DNA of 6,414 nt from an uncultured Candidatus Saccharibacteria bacterium (GTDB lineage: Bacteria > Patescibacteriota > Saccharimonadia > Saccharimonadales > Saccharimonadaceae): contig CALICZ010000040.1 of assembly GCA_938049075.1 (NCBI GenBank), positions 1 to 6,414 of the forward strand, given 5' to 3'. This document shows, piece by piece, positions 1 through 5,770 of the stretch. The notes under the pieces were generated by a model that was not told where the DNA came from, made no database searches, and saw only the letters and a list, made by a program, of their open reading frames with translations. The position numbers were made by a program, and so were the translations under genes. Numbering within the stretch: the first letter of the stretch is position 1; each line of letters begins with the position of its first letter.

Positions 1-1
1 C

Positions 2-416
2 GGTCTGCAGCGATTAGTTGCCATTGAGGTAGATAATTGCCACAAAAAGGAGCGGCTCCTACTCGCCCTTGATGGCACACAAATTTACCCAAAGCCACTC
101 AATCCGCCAGCAAAACTGATTCATTTGAAGCCGTTACCACCACACACCAGCAAGACCAGTTTTTAGCCTTTATAAAAAGGGTATCGACAAGGGCGCGAGC
201 ATCCACTTTATCAAAGACCCAGCCATCACCGCCGTTGTAGCCGGCCCACGCGAAGTATCCTACGGCGGCAAAACCTGGCGTCTGTCTGCCCTCACCCGCC
301 TGATCTACACCCAGCGCGGCGAAGTCAACAACTCCGGTGCATACCGCGGCGCTGACCACTGGATGTACGGTGGCGTGAAGCTAACGAAGCTAGTAGATAA
401 GATAGAGGGACAATGA
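2..416 (+). pseudogene. 3' part of a frameshifted gene; C-terminal module resembles those of restriction-associated (RAMA/DUF4357-like) proteins
   Basis: The gene enters from the left edge. From base 2 the frame reads GLQRLVAIEVDN... and stops at TAG 164-166. From base 129 another frame stays open to TGA 414-416 and encodes SLYKKGIDKGASIHFIKDP, then VSYGGKTWRLSALT and GAYRGADHWMYGG. Removing one T from the five-T run at 160-164 joins both parts as KTSF-SLYKKGID without a gap, giving a continuous 137-residue tail. The second part has no start codon of its own near its beginning, so it is not a separate gene. The pattern 'xxGI..G..i.F..DP.......V.y.Gk...LSALT....YxGa..W.Y.G..L' is like the small beta-rich C-terminal modules of some restriction-associated and GIY-YIG proteins. 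That family link is from memory and weak. Whether the extra T is a real mutation or a sequence error cannot be told here. Confidence 0.6.
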
Positions 417-541
417 CGCACTCTCGTTATTTCAGGTGTCGATCTTTGCTGAATCACACTCAATCCCGGCCACAGGGCGCTTAATTAGGTAAGCTCATCA
501 ATCGAGCTGCCAAGCAAAAGATAATCAAGAAAACCTCTCTA
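417..541. other. Intergenic stretch without a recognisable gene
   Basis: Between the broken upstream gene and the TetR promoter I see no open frame with a ribosome binding site and no clear terminator hairpin. The only notable piece is a 13-base word at 505-517 (AGCTGCCAAGCAA) that recurs at 5665-5677 inside the PadR-like gene. Confidence 0.5.
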
Positions 542-571
542 TTGACAGATTCGTTATTGTTTTAATATACT
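542..571 (+). promoter_or_regulatory. Sigma70-type promoter of the TetR/flavoprotein operon
   Basis: A perfect -35 box TTGACA (542-547) is followed, after 18 bases, by TATACT (566-571), one mismatch from the -10 consensus. Transcription should begin near 578, leaving a leader of about 60 bases before the TTG start at 638. The -10 box overlaps the left arm of the inverted repeat at 567-606, the usual arrangement for repression by blocking RNA polymerase. Confidence 0.75.
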
Positions 572-606
572 ATGAATGAATATAAAAATTTATTCATTCA
601 TAGTAT
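567..606. promoter_or_regulatory. Perfect 16-bp inverted repeat, probable TetR operator
   Basis: The left arm ATACTATGAATGAATA (567-582) and the right arm TATTCATTCATAGTAT (591-606) are exact reverse complements around an 8-base AT spacer. The inner TGAATGA...TCATTCA core is of a type often bound by TetR/AcrR repressors. It overlaps the -10 box and the expected transcription start, and lies directly upstream of the tetR-type gene, so autorepression is the simplest reading. At 40 bp it is longer than a one-dimer site and may hold two dimers. Because transcription would start inside the left arm, the full hairpin would not form in RNA, which favours a DNA operator over an attenuator. Confidence 0.75.
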
Positions 607-620
607 TACAATATTACAAT
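605..620 (+). repeat. Tandem 8-bp duplication in the leader
   Basis: ATTACAAT occurs twice head to tail (605-612, 613-620) between the operator and the ribosome binding site. It may be a simple slippage duplication; no function is evident. Confidence 0.6.
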
Positions 621-640
621 AAAGGAGATTACGAGCATTG
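621..640 (+). promoter_or_regulatory. Ribosome binding site that supports the TTG start
   Basis: AAAGGAG (621-627) lies 10 bases before TTG 638-640. No in-frame ATG or GTG lies between it and the conserved DNA-binding helices, so TTG is taken as the start. The weak start codon may keep regulator levels low. Confidence 0.7.
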
Positions 641-1201
641 GACAAGAAGCAAGCATTAAAAACAGCTGCCTATGACGTCTTTTCAAAAAAGGGTTATAAA
701 GAGGCCGGGATCTCAGAAATCGCTAAACGTGCTGGCGTAGCAGTTGGTTCTTTTTATAACTACTACAACAATAAGGAGACTATCTTTCTAGATGTGTACA
801 TTGAAGAGAATGACCGTGTTCGCCAGGCGATGATGGATGACATCGATTGGCGGCAAGATCTGGTCAAACTTGTGAGGCAGATTTTTGAACAGTCACGTAG
901 CCTCGTTTCGTCCAACAAAATTCTGGCGGAATGGCATAATCCAGCCATTTCTCGTACGCTGCGCAGCTATTATTCTTCGGGCAAAGGCAAATCAACCAAT
1001 ACTTTTCATCAGTTTTTAGTCGAGACCTTTACTAGTCGCATGGTAGCGGAAGGATATTCAGAGGAGAAAATTCAGGATATTTTACAGGTTTATAATTTGT
1101 TTTACTACATGGATATACATATTACCGAAGGCGATTTTCCGGGTATTGGTAGGACACTAGAACTACTCGCCACTACCTTTGTGAAAGGTATGTTTACATA
1201 A
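638..1201 (+). CDS. TetR/AcrR family transcriptional regulator
   Basis: This 187-residue protein has the usual TetR length and layout. An N-terminal three-helix DNA-binding domain (about residues 1-50) contains the helix-turn-helix ISEIAKRAGVAVGSFYNYY (about 25-43), followed by the typical NNKETIF. Residues 55-187 form a helical ligand-binding and dimer domain that varies between family members, so the inducer cannot be predicted. It probably represses its own operon: a perfect 16-bp inverted repeat covers the promoter about 30 bases upstream. The stop codon overlaps the next ATG (TAATG), so it is translationally coupled to a membrane-anchored flavoprotein, its likely regulatory target. By eye its DNA is more AT-rich than the genes right of 1981, a possible sign of transfer. 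The class call is firm; the signal it senses is unknown. Confidence 0.92.
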   Translation: MDKKQALKTAAYDVFSKKGYKEAGISEIAKRAGVAVGSFYNYYNNKETIFLDVYIEENDRVRQAMMDDIDWRQDLVKLVRQIFEQSRSLVSSNKILAEWHNPAISRTLRSYYSSGKGKSTNTFHQFLVETFTSRMVAEGYSEEKIQDILQVYNLFYYMDIHITEGDFPGIGRTLELLATTFVKGMFT

Positions 1202-1974
1202 TGAAAAGGAGTAAAAAAATGGTAATCATCGTCATATTTATTCTTGTGGCTACAGGCCTTATCACTTGGGGTGTCATCGCCTACTTAGGAAGAAGCCAAA
1301 CGTTATCAATCAAATCCATCGAAAACCCTCGCGGCGACCTCCACGTCATTCGCCTAGCAAAGCCTAATAATATGACGTGGAAGGCAGGCTCTTATGCCAA
1401 GATTACGCTACCCAGTACGGCATCTGGTGGTAAAAAGAATGACTATACGGGTGATCAAACAAGTCGTTGGCTGAGTATTGCCTCCAGCCCCGAGGACAAT
1501 GAAATTATCATCTTGACCCACAATAGTGGTAGCCCTTATAAAAAAGCTTTGACGAGCCTACCAGTAGGTAGTCAGGTCAAGATGAGTTGGCTGGAATCTT
1601 CTTTATCAGTTACAGACAGCAGCGAGCCGTTAGTTTGTTTTGCATCTGATGTCGGCATCTCGGCAATGCGACCAATTGTCAGGCAGTGGGCTGGCAAGCG
1701 CCCTATCGTTCTCTACCATTTAGACAAGGGAGTAACGGTTTTCGACAAGGAGCTCTCGGAATTAGCAAATAAAACAGCCAATGTCACCTATGAAACCAAT
1801 GCCAGTCTTTCCCTGAGTCAAGAACGCTTTAAAAAGTCGATAGATACGTACGGCAAGAAAGCTCAGTATCTCTTAGCTGGACAGCCTGATGATGTAAAAG
1901 CGATGAAGAAACTCCTTCAAGACAACAAGATGTATGATAACATCAAATCAAGCACTTTTCGGGGGTTAAAGTAG
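1201..1974 (+). CDS. Membrane-anchored FAD-binding, ferredoxin-reductase-like oxidoreductase
   Basis: The 257-residue protein starts with MKRSKK and one membrane span (about 7-29), followed by a ferredoxin-NADP reductase-like fold. The FAD half is seen in WKAGSYAKITLP (60-71) and RWLSIASSP (89-97), the R-x-[YL]-S flavin motif. The pyridine nucleotide half is seen in CFASDVGISAMRPIVRQW (146-163), aligning with the family's G-x-GI-x-P loop, and LLAGQPDDVKAMKKLL (224-239), aligning with the CGP motif but with Ala and Gln instead of Cys and Gly-Pro. The end STFRGLK matches the usual '..E.F.G'. No Fe-S cysteine cluster and no haem-binding membrane domain are present. By the positive-inside rule the catalytic part would be outside the cell, which fits poorly with NAD(P)H use; the opposite topology cannot be excluded. 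ATG overlaps the stop of the TetR gene, so the two are co-expressed. The fold is a good call; substrate and electron partner are unknown. Confidence 0.82.
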   Translation: MKRSKKMVIIVIFILVATGLITWGVIAYLGRSQTLSIKSIENPRGDLHVIRLAKPNNMTWKAGSYAKITLPSTASGGKKNDYTGDQTSRWLSIASSPEDNEIIILTHNSGSPYKKALTSLPVGSQVKMSWLESSLSVTDSSEPLVCFASDVGISAMRPIVRQWAGKRPIVLYHLDKGVTVFDKELSELANKTANVTYETNASLSLSQERFKKSIDTYGKKAQYLLAGQPDDVKAMKKLLQDNKMYDNIKSSTFRGLK

Positions 1975-1980
1975 TGGCTA

Positions 1981-3948
1981 TTATGTTCGTTGCACATAGC
2001 GCGCCAGCAGCATCCCGCCAGCAAGCAACGCCGCTGTCATAAGGACAAATTGCCAGAGCGATATACCAGTGTCAGCCAAGAGGCCGTGGAATTGGCTTGG
2101 CTCGGCTGGTTGGGTCGGTTGGTTGGGCGCGCTTGGATTGAGCGGGTTTGTGGCCAGTGCCGCGCGGCACTCCGACCAAATTGCTTCTGGGTAGCTGGCC
2201 GCCAACACATACCACGCCGTCGATGCCACTGAGTTTGCATTAGTTAGTTCATTTGGCAGATCGGCCTTAGATGCGTACTGCCATGCACCATTGGGCCGCT
2301 GCGCTGGGTAAGTATCTGTCAAGATTGCCCGTGCCGTGGCCGTGTCCCCAGCAATAGTATGCGCCTGCGCTACGCCATACGTCCCTTCAAACCATACGGT
2401 TGGCACGTAATTACCTGTCAAATACGGCGTGTAGCCTTTTGCCGCACCATCGGTTGTTTTGTAGCTGGCAGTATAAGCAAGCGCTTGCTTAGCTTTGTCA
2501 TATTCGCCAATCGCATTGAGGAAGATCGAGCCCCAGCTTGTTGTATCAAGCGCTTTACTGCTGTCGTTATACCCTTGGTTAAACCGCCCTTCAGATGTAT
2601 TCCATAGTTTTGCTACTGTCACTTTGGCAAGTTCATCTGCCTTCTGAGCGTACTGCTTATCGCCTAGCACGCGGGCTGCCCGTTCGTATACATGCCACAT
2701 GTCAGTGTTGTGCTCAGTAGCATGCCACGCAATATCCTTCTTGACGCCATTATCAATCTTCACCCCGCCACGGAATAGCCCAGCAGCATCACCAGTCGTC
2801 GTCTTCATCGTCTCGAGCCAGCGGAAGGTATCGAGAATCATCTGGCGCACCCCTTGCTGGTCGCCATATTTTTCCATATAGCGGATGAGCGCATACTGCA
2901 CAAAGGCGATACCACCAGTATAATAAATCGGTTGCTGGATCCCTGTATAATCAAGCTGGTGCACACTCGCCGGAAACGCCCCCTTCTGCTCGCCTGTCTT
3001 AACTTGGATGGTGCTTAGACCATGCACGAGCTTATCTGCCATTGCCTGATCATCCGCACCAATCGCCACCAGCAGTGCCAGCGACTGATCATACACATAG
3101 CTATACGACTCACGCGGTGTACCATAGCCATCTTGACCTGGTGCATACTCATACGAGCGAATGAGCCCCACCAGCTCTGGCTTGAAATACTCGGCAATGA
3201 TGGTTTTAGTTGCTGTATCATAGAGGCGAATTAATTTATGCCCCTTACCTACTGCATCGAAGCTAAAGGTATTATCTGCCTGGGCTGGCTGCGTAGCTTG
3301 GAGGTATTCTTTATCAGATACCGCGTAGAGCTGCACCTCAAGATTCTTATACGTCACAGGTCGCGGCCAGCTCTCGCCAATCTGCTGCCCCGTCACTTTG
3401 TCGTATAGCCGGAAGTGCCATGACCCCGCAAATGCCGGGTTGACAGGTGAGAGATCGAGCGTCCATGTGCCATCTGGCTGTACCACTGCGGGCACAACGG
3501 TCGGCTGCTCATATTCAGCATCACTGTAGAGGTACGCCCGCACTTCACGTGGATTAGCCCCAGTTGGTGCTGTTCCTTTTACTGTGCCGCGGTAACCTTC
3601 GGCGGCATGCGCAGTATTAGGAACCGTGAGCGGTGTCGCACTTTCGGTTTGTCGTGGGTGGGCAAGCGTAAAGCGCCCGCTCACCTTTGCTTGGTAGTCA
3701 AAGCCATAGGCTTGTGCTGGAGTGATGGTACTACCATCACCTGGGCTATGCTTTGGCTCCATCATCTGTTTAAGCCATGCTATCGCGCGAGCTGCTGGTG
3801 CTGAGTCAGTCGCTAGTGGCCGACGCACCGCTCTGAACAGCTGATCATTTGTACCACACAGCGACGTATTCGCCCGCACTGGCGGAGCTATCGCGAGCCC
3901 ATAGAGTGCACCGCACAGCAGCACAACGCTCAATCCCCATCGTTTCAT
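1981..3948 (-). CDS. Secreted, sortase-anchored surface protein with a six-hairpin glycosidase-like domain
   Basis: This 655-residue protein has a Sec signal peptide (MKR, hydrophobic 5-21, probable cut after VRA at 26). Residues about 134-255 hold two similar beta-rich repeats (EVRAYLYSDAEYEQ...RLYDKVTG and EVQLYAVSDKEYLQ...RLYDTATK). Residues about 262-595 resemble (alpha/alpha)6 six-hairpin glycosidases: SYVYDQSLALL (283-292), WHATEHNTDMW (408-418), TTSWGSIFLNA (469-479), VWFEGTYGVAQAH (518-530) and ASTAWYVLAAS (575-585). E412, D416 and E521 are candidate active-site acids; I infer this from the motif pattern, not from an alignment. A Pro-rich linker (601-618) leads to LADTG (624-628), a membrane span (about 630-649) and the tail RYVQRT, a cell-wall sorting signal. 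GGAGGGGG (3953-3960) precedes the ATG. It probably acts on glycans at the cell surface or of a host cell; the substrate is unknown. It converges with the flavoprotein gene after 6 bases. Confidence 0.82.
   Translation of the reverse strand: MKRWGLSVVLLCGALYGLAIAPPVRANTSLCGTNDQLFRAVRRPLATDSAPAARAIAWLKQMMEPKHSPGDGSTITPAQAYGFDYQAKVSGRFTLAHPRQTESATPLTVPNTAHAAEGYRGTVKGTAPTGANPREVRAYLYSDAEYEQPTVVPAVVQPDGTWTLDLSPVNPAFAGSWHFRLYDKVTGQQIGESWPRPVTYKNLEVQLYAVSDKEYLQATQPAQADNTFSFDAVGKGHKLIRLYDTATKTIIAEYFKPELVGLIRSYEYAPGQDGYGTPRESYSYVYDQSLALLVAIGADDQAMADKLVHGLSTIQVKTGEQKGAFPASVHQLDYTGIQQPIYYTGGIAFVQYALIRYMEKYGDQQGVRQMILDTFRWLETMKTTTGDAAGLFRGGVKIDNGVKKDIAWHATEHNTDMWHVYERAARVLGDKQYAQKADELAKVTVAKLWNTSEGRFNQGYNDSSKALDTTSWGSIFLNAIGEYDKAKQALAYTASYKTTDGAAKGYTPYLTGNYVPTVWFEGTYGVAQAHTIAGDTATARAILTDTYPAQRPNGAWQYASKADLPNELTNANSVASTAWYVLAASYPEAIWSECRAALATNPLNPSAPNQPTQPAEPSQFHGLLADTGISLWQFVLMTAALLAGGMLLARYVQRT
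1984..2079 (-). other. C-terminal cell-wall sorting signal (LADTG, membrane span, basic tail)
   Basis: Bases 2065-2079 encode LADTG, followed by about 20 hydrophobic residues and RYVQRT at the C-terminus. This is the three-part sortase substrate signal. Ala at the second position matches the LAXTG type reported for class E sortases rather than classical LPXTG. No sortase gene lies in this window. Confidence 0.75.
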
Positions 3949-3960
3949 TATTCCCCCTCC

Positions 3961-4256
3961 GAAATACTCTTATGCTTATATTTATAGCACACTTTAGCTA
4001 TATCGCATATATGTCATAGCAATTTTATCCATAATTATGAGTCACTAATGTTGTATACTATACTTTGGCCAGCTCAAGAGTACTCGTGTATCACCATCAA
4101 CCTCATCTGTGATATATCAAATCATTATTTCTCCACTTGAAGCTTACTTCAACTCATTACTCCCTACAGTATCAATTTGCCTTCTCGGCAATCTTGTATT
4201 AGGCTAGAAAGAGGCAGGGTTGGCACCTTGCATACCAATATCGTTAAAGCCGCACG
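3961..4256. other. AT-rich intergenic region between divergent genes
   Basis: No convincing gene is seen. The region must carry the promoters of the surface protein gene (minus) and the DUF2188 gene (plus). It holds several short inverted repeats: GATATATC (4111-4118) and TTGAAG-CTTA-CTTCAA (4137-4152), plus TATACTATACT near 4064-4074. A weak plus-strand pair, TTTGCC near 4177 and TATTAG about 16 bases further on, is a candidate promoter for the DUF2188 gene, but I would not rely on it. Confidence 0.4.
3981..3989 (-). promoter_or_regulatory. Possible extended -10 promoter of the surface protein gene
   Basis: Read on the minus strand, TGCTATAAA is a TGn-extended -10 box. It would start transcription near 3974, about 26 bases before the ATG and just ahead of the strong GGAGGGGG site. 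No good -35 box lies at the normal distance, which extended -10 promoters tolerate. Confidence 0.4.
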
Positions 4257-4267
4257 AGGAGTACTCC

Positions 4268-4507
4268 ATGGCACAAAATTTTACGATTAGCGGTAACAAA
4301 CTCAAAGGCTACCAAGCAGTCGACGATAGCACTGGCCGCGTCCATTTTGTGGGTACCACCCAGAAGGAAGTCATCGATCAAACTAGGCGCTATATGCGTC
4401 AGCACGGTGGTGGCGAGCTCAGAATCCAGCGCGCCGACGGTACGGCCCAGTATCGCGATGCCGATACCGTCCCACCCAAGAAGGATCCCTTCCCGCCGCA
4501 AGGATAG
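4268..4507 (+). CDS. DUF2188 domain protein
   Basis: A 79-residue protein beginning MAQNFTISG. The chosen ATG lies 6 bases after AGGAG (4257-4261); an in-frame ATG at 4220 would add 16 residues that do not look like the family and has no such site. The pattern fits DUF2188: a short beta strand with Y15, a central 'FVGTTQKEVIDQTRRYMRQ' helix, then GGGELRIQRADGTAQYRDAD and the tail PPKKDPFPPQG. These are small soluble proteins of unknown role, common in many bacteria including Patescibacteria. It has its own ribosome binding site and a hairpin just after the stop, so it is probably a single-gene unit. Confidence 0.85.
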   Translation: MAQNFTISGNKLKGYQAVDDSTGRVHFVGTTQKEVIDQTRRYMRQHGGGELRIQRADGTAQYRDADTVPPKKDPFPPQG

Positions 4508-4518
4508 CACTCATCCTC

Positions 4519-4549
4519 ACAATACCTCTGCTCTTGGCAGAGGTATTGT
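4519..4549 (+). terminator. Hairpin terminator between convergent genes
   Basis: ACAATACCTCTGC (4519-4531) and GCAGAGGTATTGT (4537-4549) form a perfect 13-bp stem with a 5-base loop, 12 bases after the DUF2188 stop and 22 bases beyond the stop of the minus-strand gene. The plus-strand tail is only weakly T-rich (TATGT) and the minus-strand side has no T run, so termination may be partial. Its position suggests use from both sides. Confidence 0.65.
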
Positions 4550-4570
4550 TATGTCAGAAGAAGACAATAA

Positions 4571-5224
4571 CTACTTGAGGAGCGTATCAGGCACACCAAG
4601 CATCCGTGCTAGCGCATACTGGAGCAAAAAGCTCAAGGATGCCATGCCTGCACAAAACACTGCAACGATCCGTACCACATGCTGCGACAATGGTGCCGCA
4701 CCCGGCCAGATCATTAGGACAATCACTGGCACGACACAAGCCAGCGCCTTAATGCCTGCCGCAATGCGCGTATTGAGGATGGTGCGTTGCTTCTTGCTCA
4801 CTGGCTGGTGGGTTTTCGTCGCTAAGGGTGCAACTGCTTTTGTTGTCTTTTTTACTACGCGCTCGCCTGTTTTAGCTATATTGCGCGGTAACATGACTAG
4901 CATATAGAGACCGCACCCAATCATACCGATGGTGATGATTGCTACGAGTGCAATCGCTACTGGCTGCGGCAAGTCTGCCCCCGAGGGTATACCCTGCGGG
5001 AGTGTGATCTCCGGCTGGTCGTGCGGCTCTGGTATGACCCAAAGCGCCTTATCTCGCGTGATGTATGGGTAGAGTAACTGCATGGCACACCACACCCACA
5101 GCAGCAAACAAAAGAGATACCCCACCGACGCGCAGAAATGCGTCACCAAAAGCGCAAACCGCCGCGGCTGTGGCTGCTTGGGCTGCTCCTTCGACTTTGC
5201 TGGCTGAGAAGACTGGGCTACCAT
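4571..5224 (-). CDS. Hypothetical four-span membrane protein
   Basis: I do not recognise a named family for this 217-residue protein. The N-terminus (1-22) is polar and rich in Gln, Pro and Lys, probably cytoplasmic. Membrane spans are likely at about 23-52, 88-112, 155-173 and 180-205. The 53-87 loop is acidic and Pro-rich and would face outward. The 113-154 loop (RNIAKTGERVVKKTTK...SKKQR) is strongly basic and would face inward, so both ends lie in the cytoplasm. No catalytic motif is visible. Its start has no clear Shine-Dalgarno sequence, but a TATAAT box ends 12 bases upstream, so the mRNA may be almost leaderless. Style and layout are like lineage-specific membrane proteins of Saccharibacteria, which is an impression and not a match. 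Confidence 0.7.
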   Translation of the reverse strand: MVAQSSQPAKSKEQPKQPQPRRFALLVTHFCASVGYLFCLLLWVWCAMQLLYPYITRDKALWVIPEPHDQPEITLPQGIPSGADLPQPVAIALVAIITIGMIGCGLYMLVMLPRNIAKTGERVVKKTTKAVAPLATKTHQPVSKKQRTILNTRIAAGIKALACVVPVIVLMIWPGAAPLSQHVVRIVAVFCAGMASLSFLLQYALARMLGVPDTLLK

Positions 5225-5235
5225 AATTACTAGTC

Positions 5236-5241
5236 ATTATA
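5236..5241 (-). promoter_or_regulatory. -10 box very close to the start codon of the minus-strand membrane protein
   Basis: On the minus strand TATAAT lies with 11 bases between it and the ATG at 5224. Normal spacing would place the transcription start about 5 bases before the ATG, giving an almost leaderless mRNA. No good -35 box is seen at 17 bases, so this remains tentative. Confidence 0.4.
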
Positions 5242-5355
5242 CACGACAGCACAAACCGATGCTATGGTGTGCAATTTTACCACTGTCTTTTAATTAACAG
5301 GGCTAAGCCCTCGCTAACCAAAGAAGATCATTTTGTGGTCACATCTTTCTACCAC

Positions 5356-5382
5356 TTGACATTATATCTCTATCTATATAGC
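5356..5382 (+). promoter_or_regulatory. Probable promoter of the PadR/membrane protein pair
   Basis: A perfect TTGACA (5356-5361) is followed by AT-rich DNA containing the palindrome CTATATAG (5374-5381). The best -10 options, TATATA (5375-5380) or TATAGC (5377-5382), have short spacing (13 or 15 bases). Either would start transcription a few bases before the ATG at 5392, which has no Shine-Dalgarno site. The short palindrome could be a binding site for the regulator itself, but this is speculative. Confidence 0.4.
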
Positions 5383-5391
5383 GTTAGAAAT

Positions 5392-5448
5392 ATGAGTATA
5401 TACCTTCGCCTGACACCAGCCACCAAGGATGTTCTCTATCAACTCTAA
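5392..5448 (+). pseudogene. Displaced N-terminus of the PadR-like gene
   Basis: ATG 5392 opens MSIYLRLTPATKDVLYQL and stops at TAA 5446-5448. This is the usual first helix of PadR-type regulators (LTPATKDVL). Removing a single T near 5444-5446 continues the frame directly as QL-NCATEDVWGLQL, the expected next part. It is therefore the true start of the gene at 5429-5770, separated by a one-base insertion, unless the base is a sequence error. Confidence 0.7.
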
Positions 5449-5770
5449 TTGTGCGACAGAGGATGTATGGGGACTCCAGTTATCACGGCGTGCTGAGCGG
5501 CCAACTGGCACAGTCTATCCGCTCCTTGAGCGGCTCGAACGCGAAGGATTCGTGCAGTCGCATTGGGATGATGATTCCATAAGGAGCGGCCCAAGGCGAC
5601 GGCTCTATATTCTCACGCCAGCTGGCCGCATTTGGGTGCAACAAAAACTCAAGCTTGGTAGCGAAGCTGCCAAGCAACAATATTCGAAAGGGGTAGATTA
5701 TGACACACCAAAAGCCGCTAGACAGAACCAGTCGCATCCTGGCACGAGCAATCAAACTTGTCCCGTATAG
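5429..5770 (+). CDS. PadR-like winged-helix transcriptional regulator, N-terminus frameshifted
   Basis: The open frame encodes 113 residues. From residue 11 it is clearly PadR-like: EDVWGLQLSRRAERPTGTVY, then PLLERLEREGFVQSHW, the wing SGPRRRLYILTPAGR, and a basic tail. PadR proteins are small winged-helix repressors that often control a neighbouring membrane protein. Its own first residues MFSINSN are unlike the family; the missing helix lies in another frame at 5392-5445. As the sequence stands, the product would lack helix 1 and probably fold poorly. The 3' end is also unusual: the frame overruns the next ATG (5700) by 71 bases, whereas in the other frames stops fall at 5695-5697 (TAG) and at the ATGA junction (5701-5703), so a second indel near the AAAGGGG run is possible. 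The family call is firm; whether it is active is not known. Confidence 0.75.
   Translation: MFSINSNCATEDVWGLQLSRRAERPTGTVYPLLERLEREGFVQSHWDDDSIRSGPRRRLYILTPAGRIWVQQKLKLGSEAAKQQYSKGVDYDTPKAARQNQSHPGTSNQTCPV

Noticed and set aside
99..359. Minus-strand open frame of 86 residues over the broken first gene
   Set aside because: It is opposite a frame with clear family-like composition and has no ribosome binding site.
572..622. Short frame starting at ATG 572 in the TetR leader (possible leader peptide)
   Set aside because: The ATG lies directly after the -10 box, before the expected transcription start, and arises from the inverted repeat.
2090..2160. Low-complexity TTGG/GGTTGG-rich stretch as a DNA repeat element
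   Set aside because: It encodes the Pro-, Gln- and Asn-rich linker of the surface protein on the minus strand.
4244..4510. Minus-strand frame over DUF2188, and a long plus-strand frame at 4347-4907
   Set aside because: DUF2188 and the four-span membrane protein explain these bases; the alternative products have no domain-like pattern, and the plus frame crosses the terminator hairpin.
5299..5311. Inverted repeat AGGGCT-A-AGCCCT as a terminator
   Set aside because: No T tract on either side, a one-base centre, and no gene ends nearby; it may be a small protein-binding site or chance.
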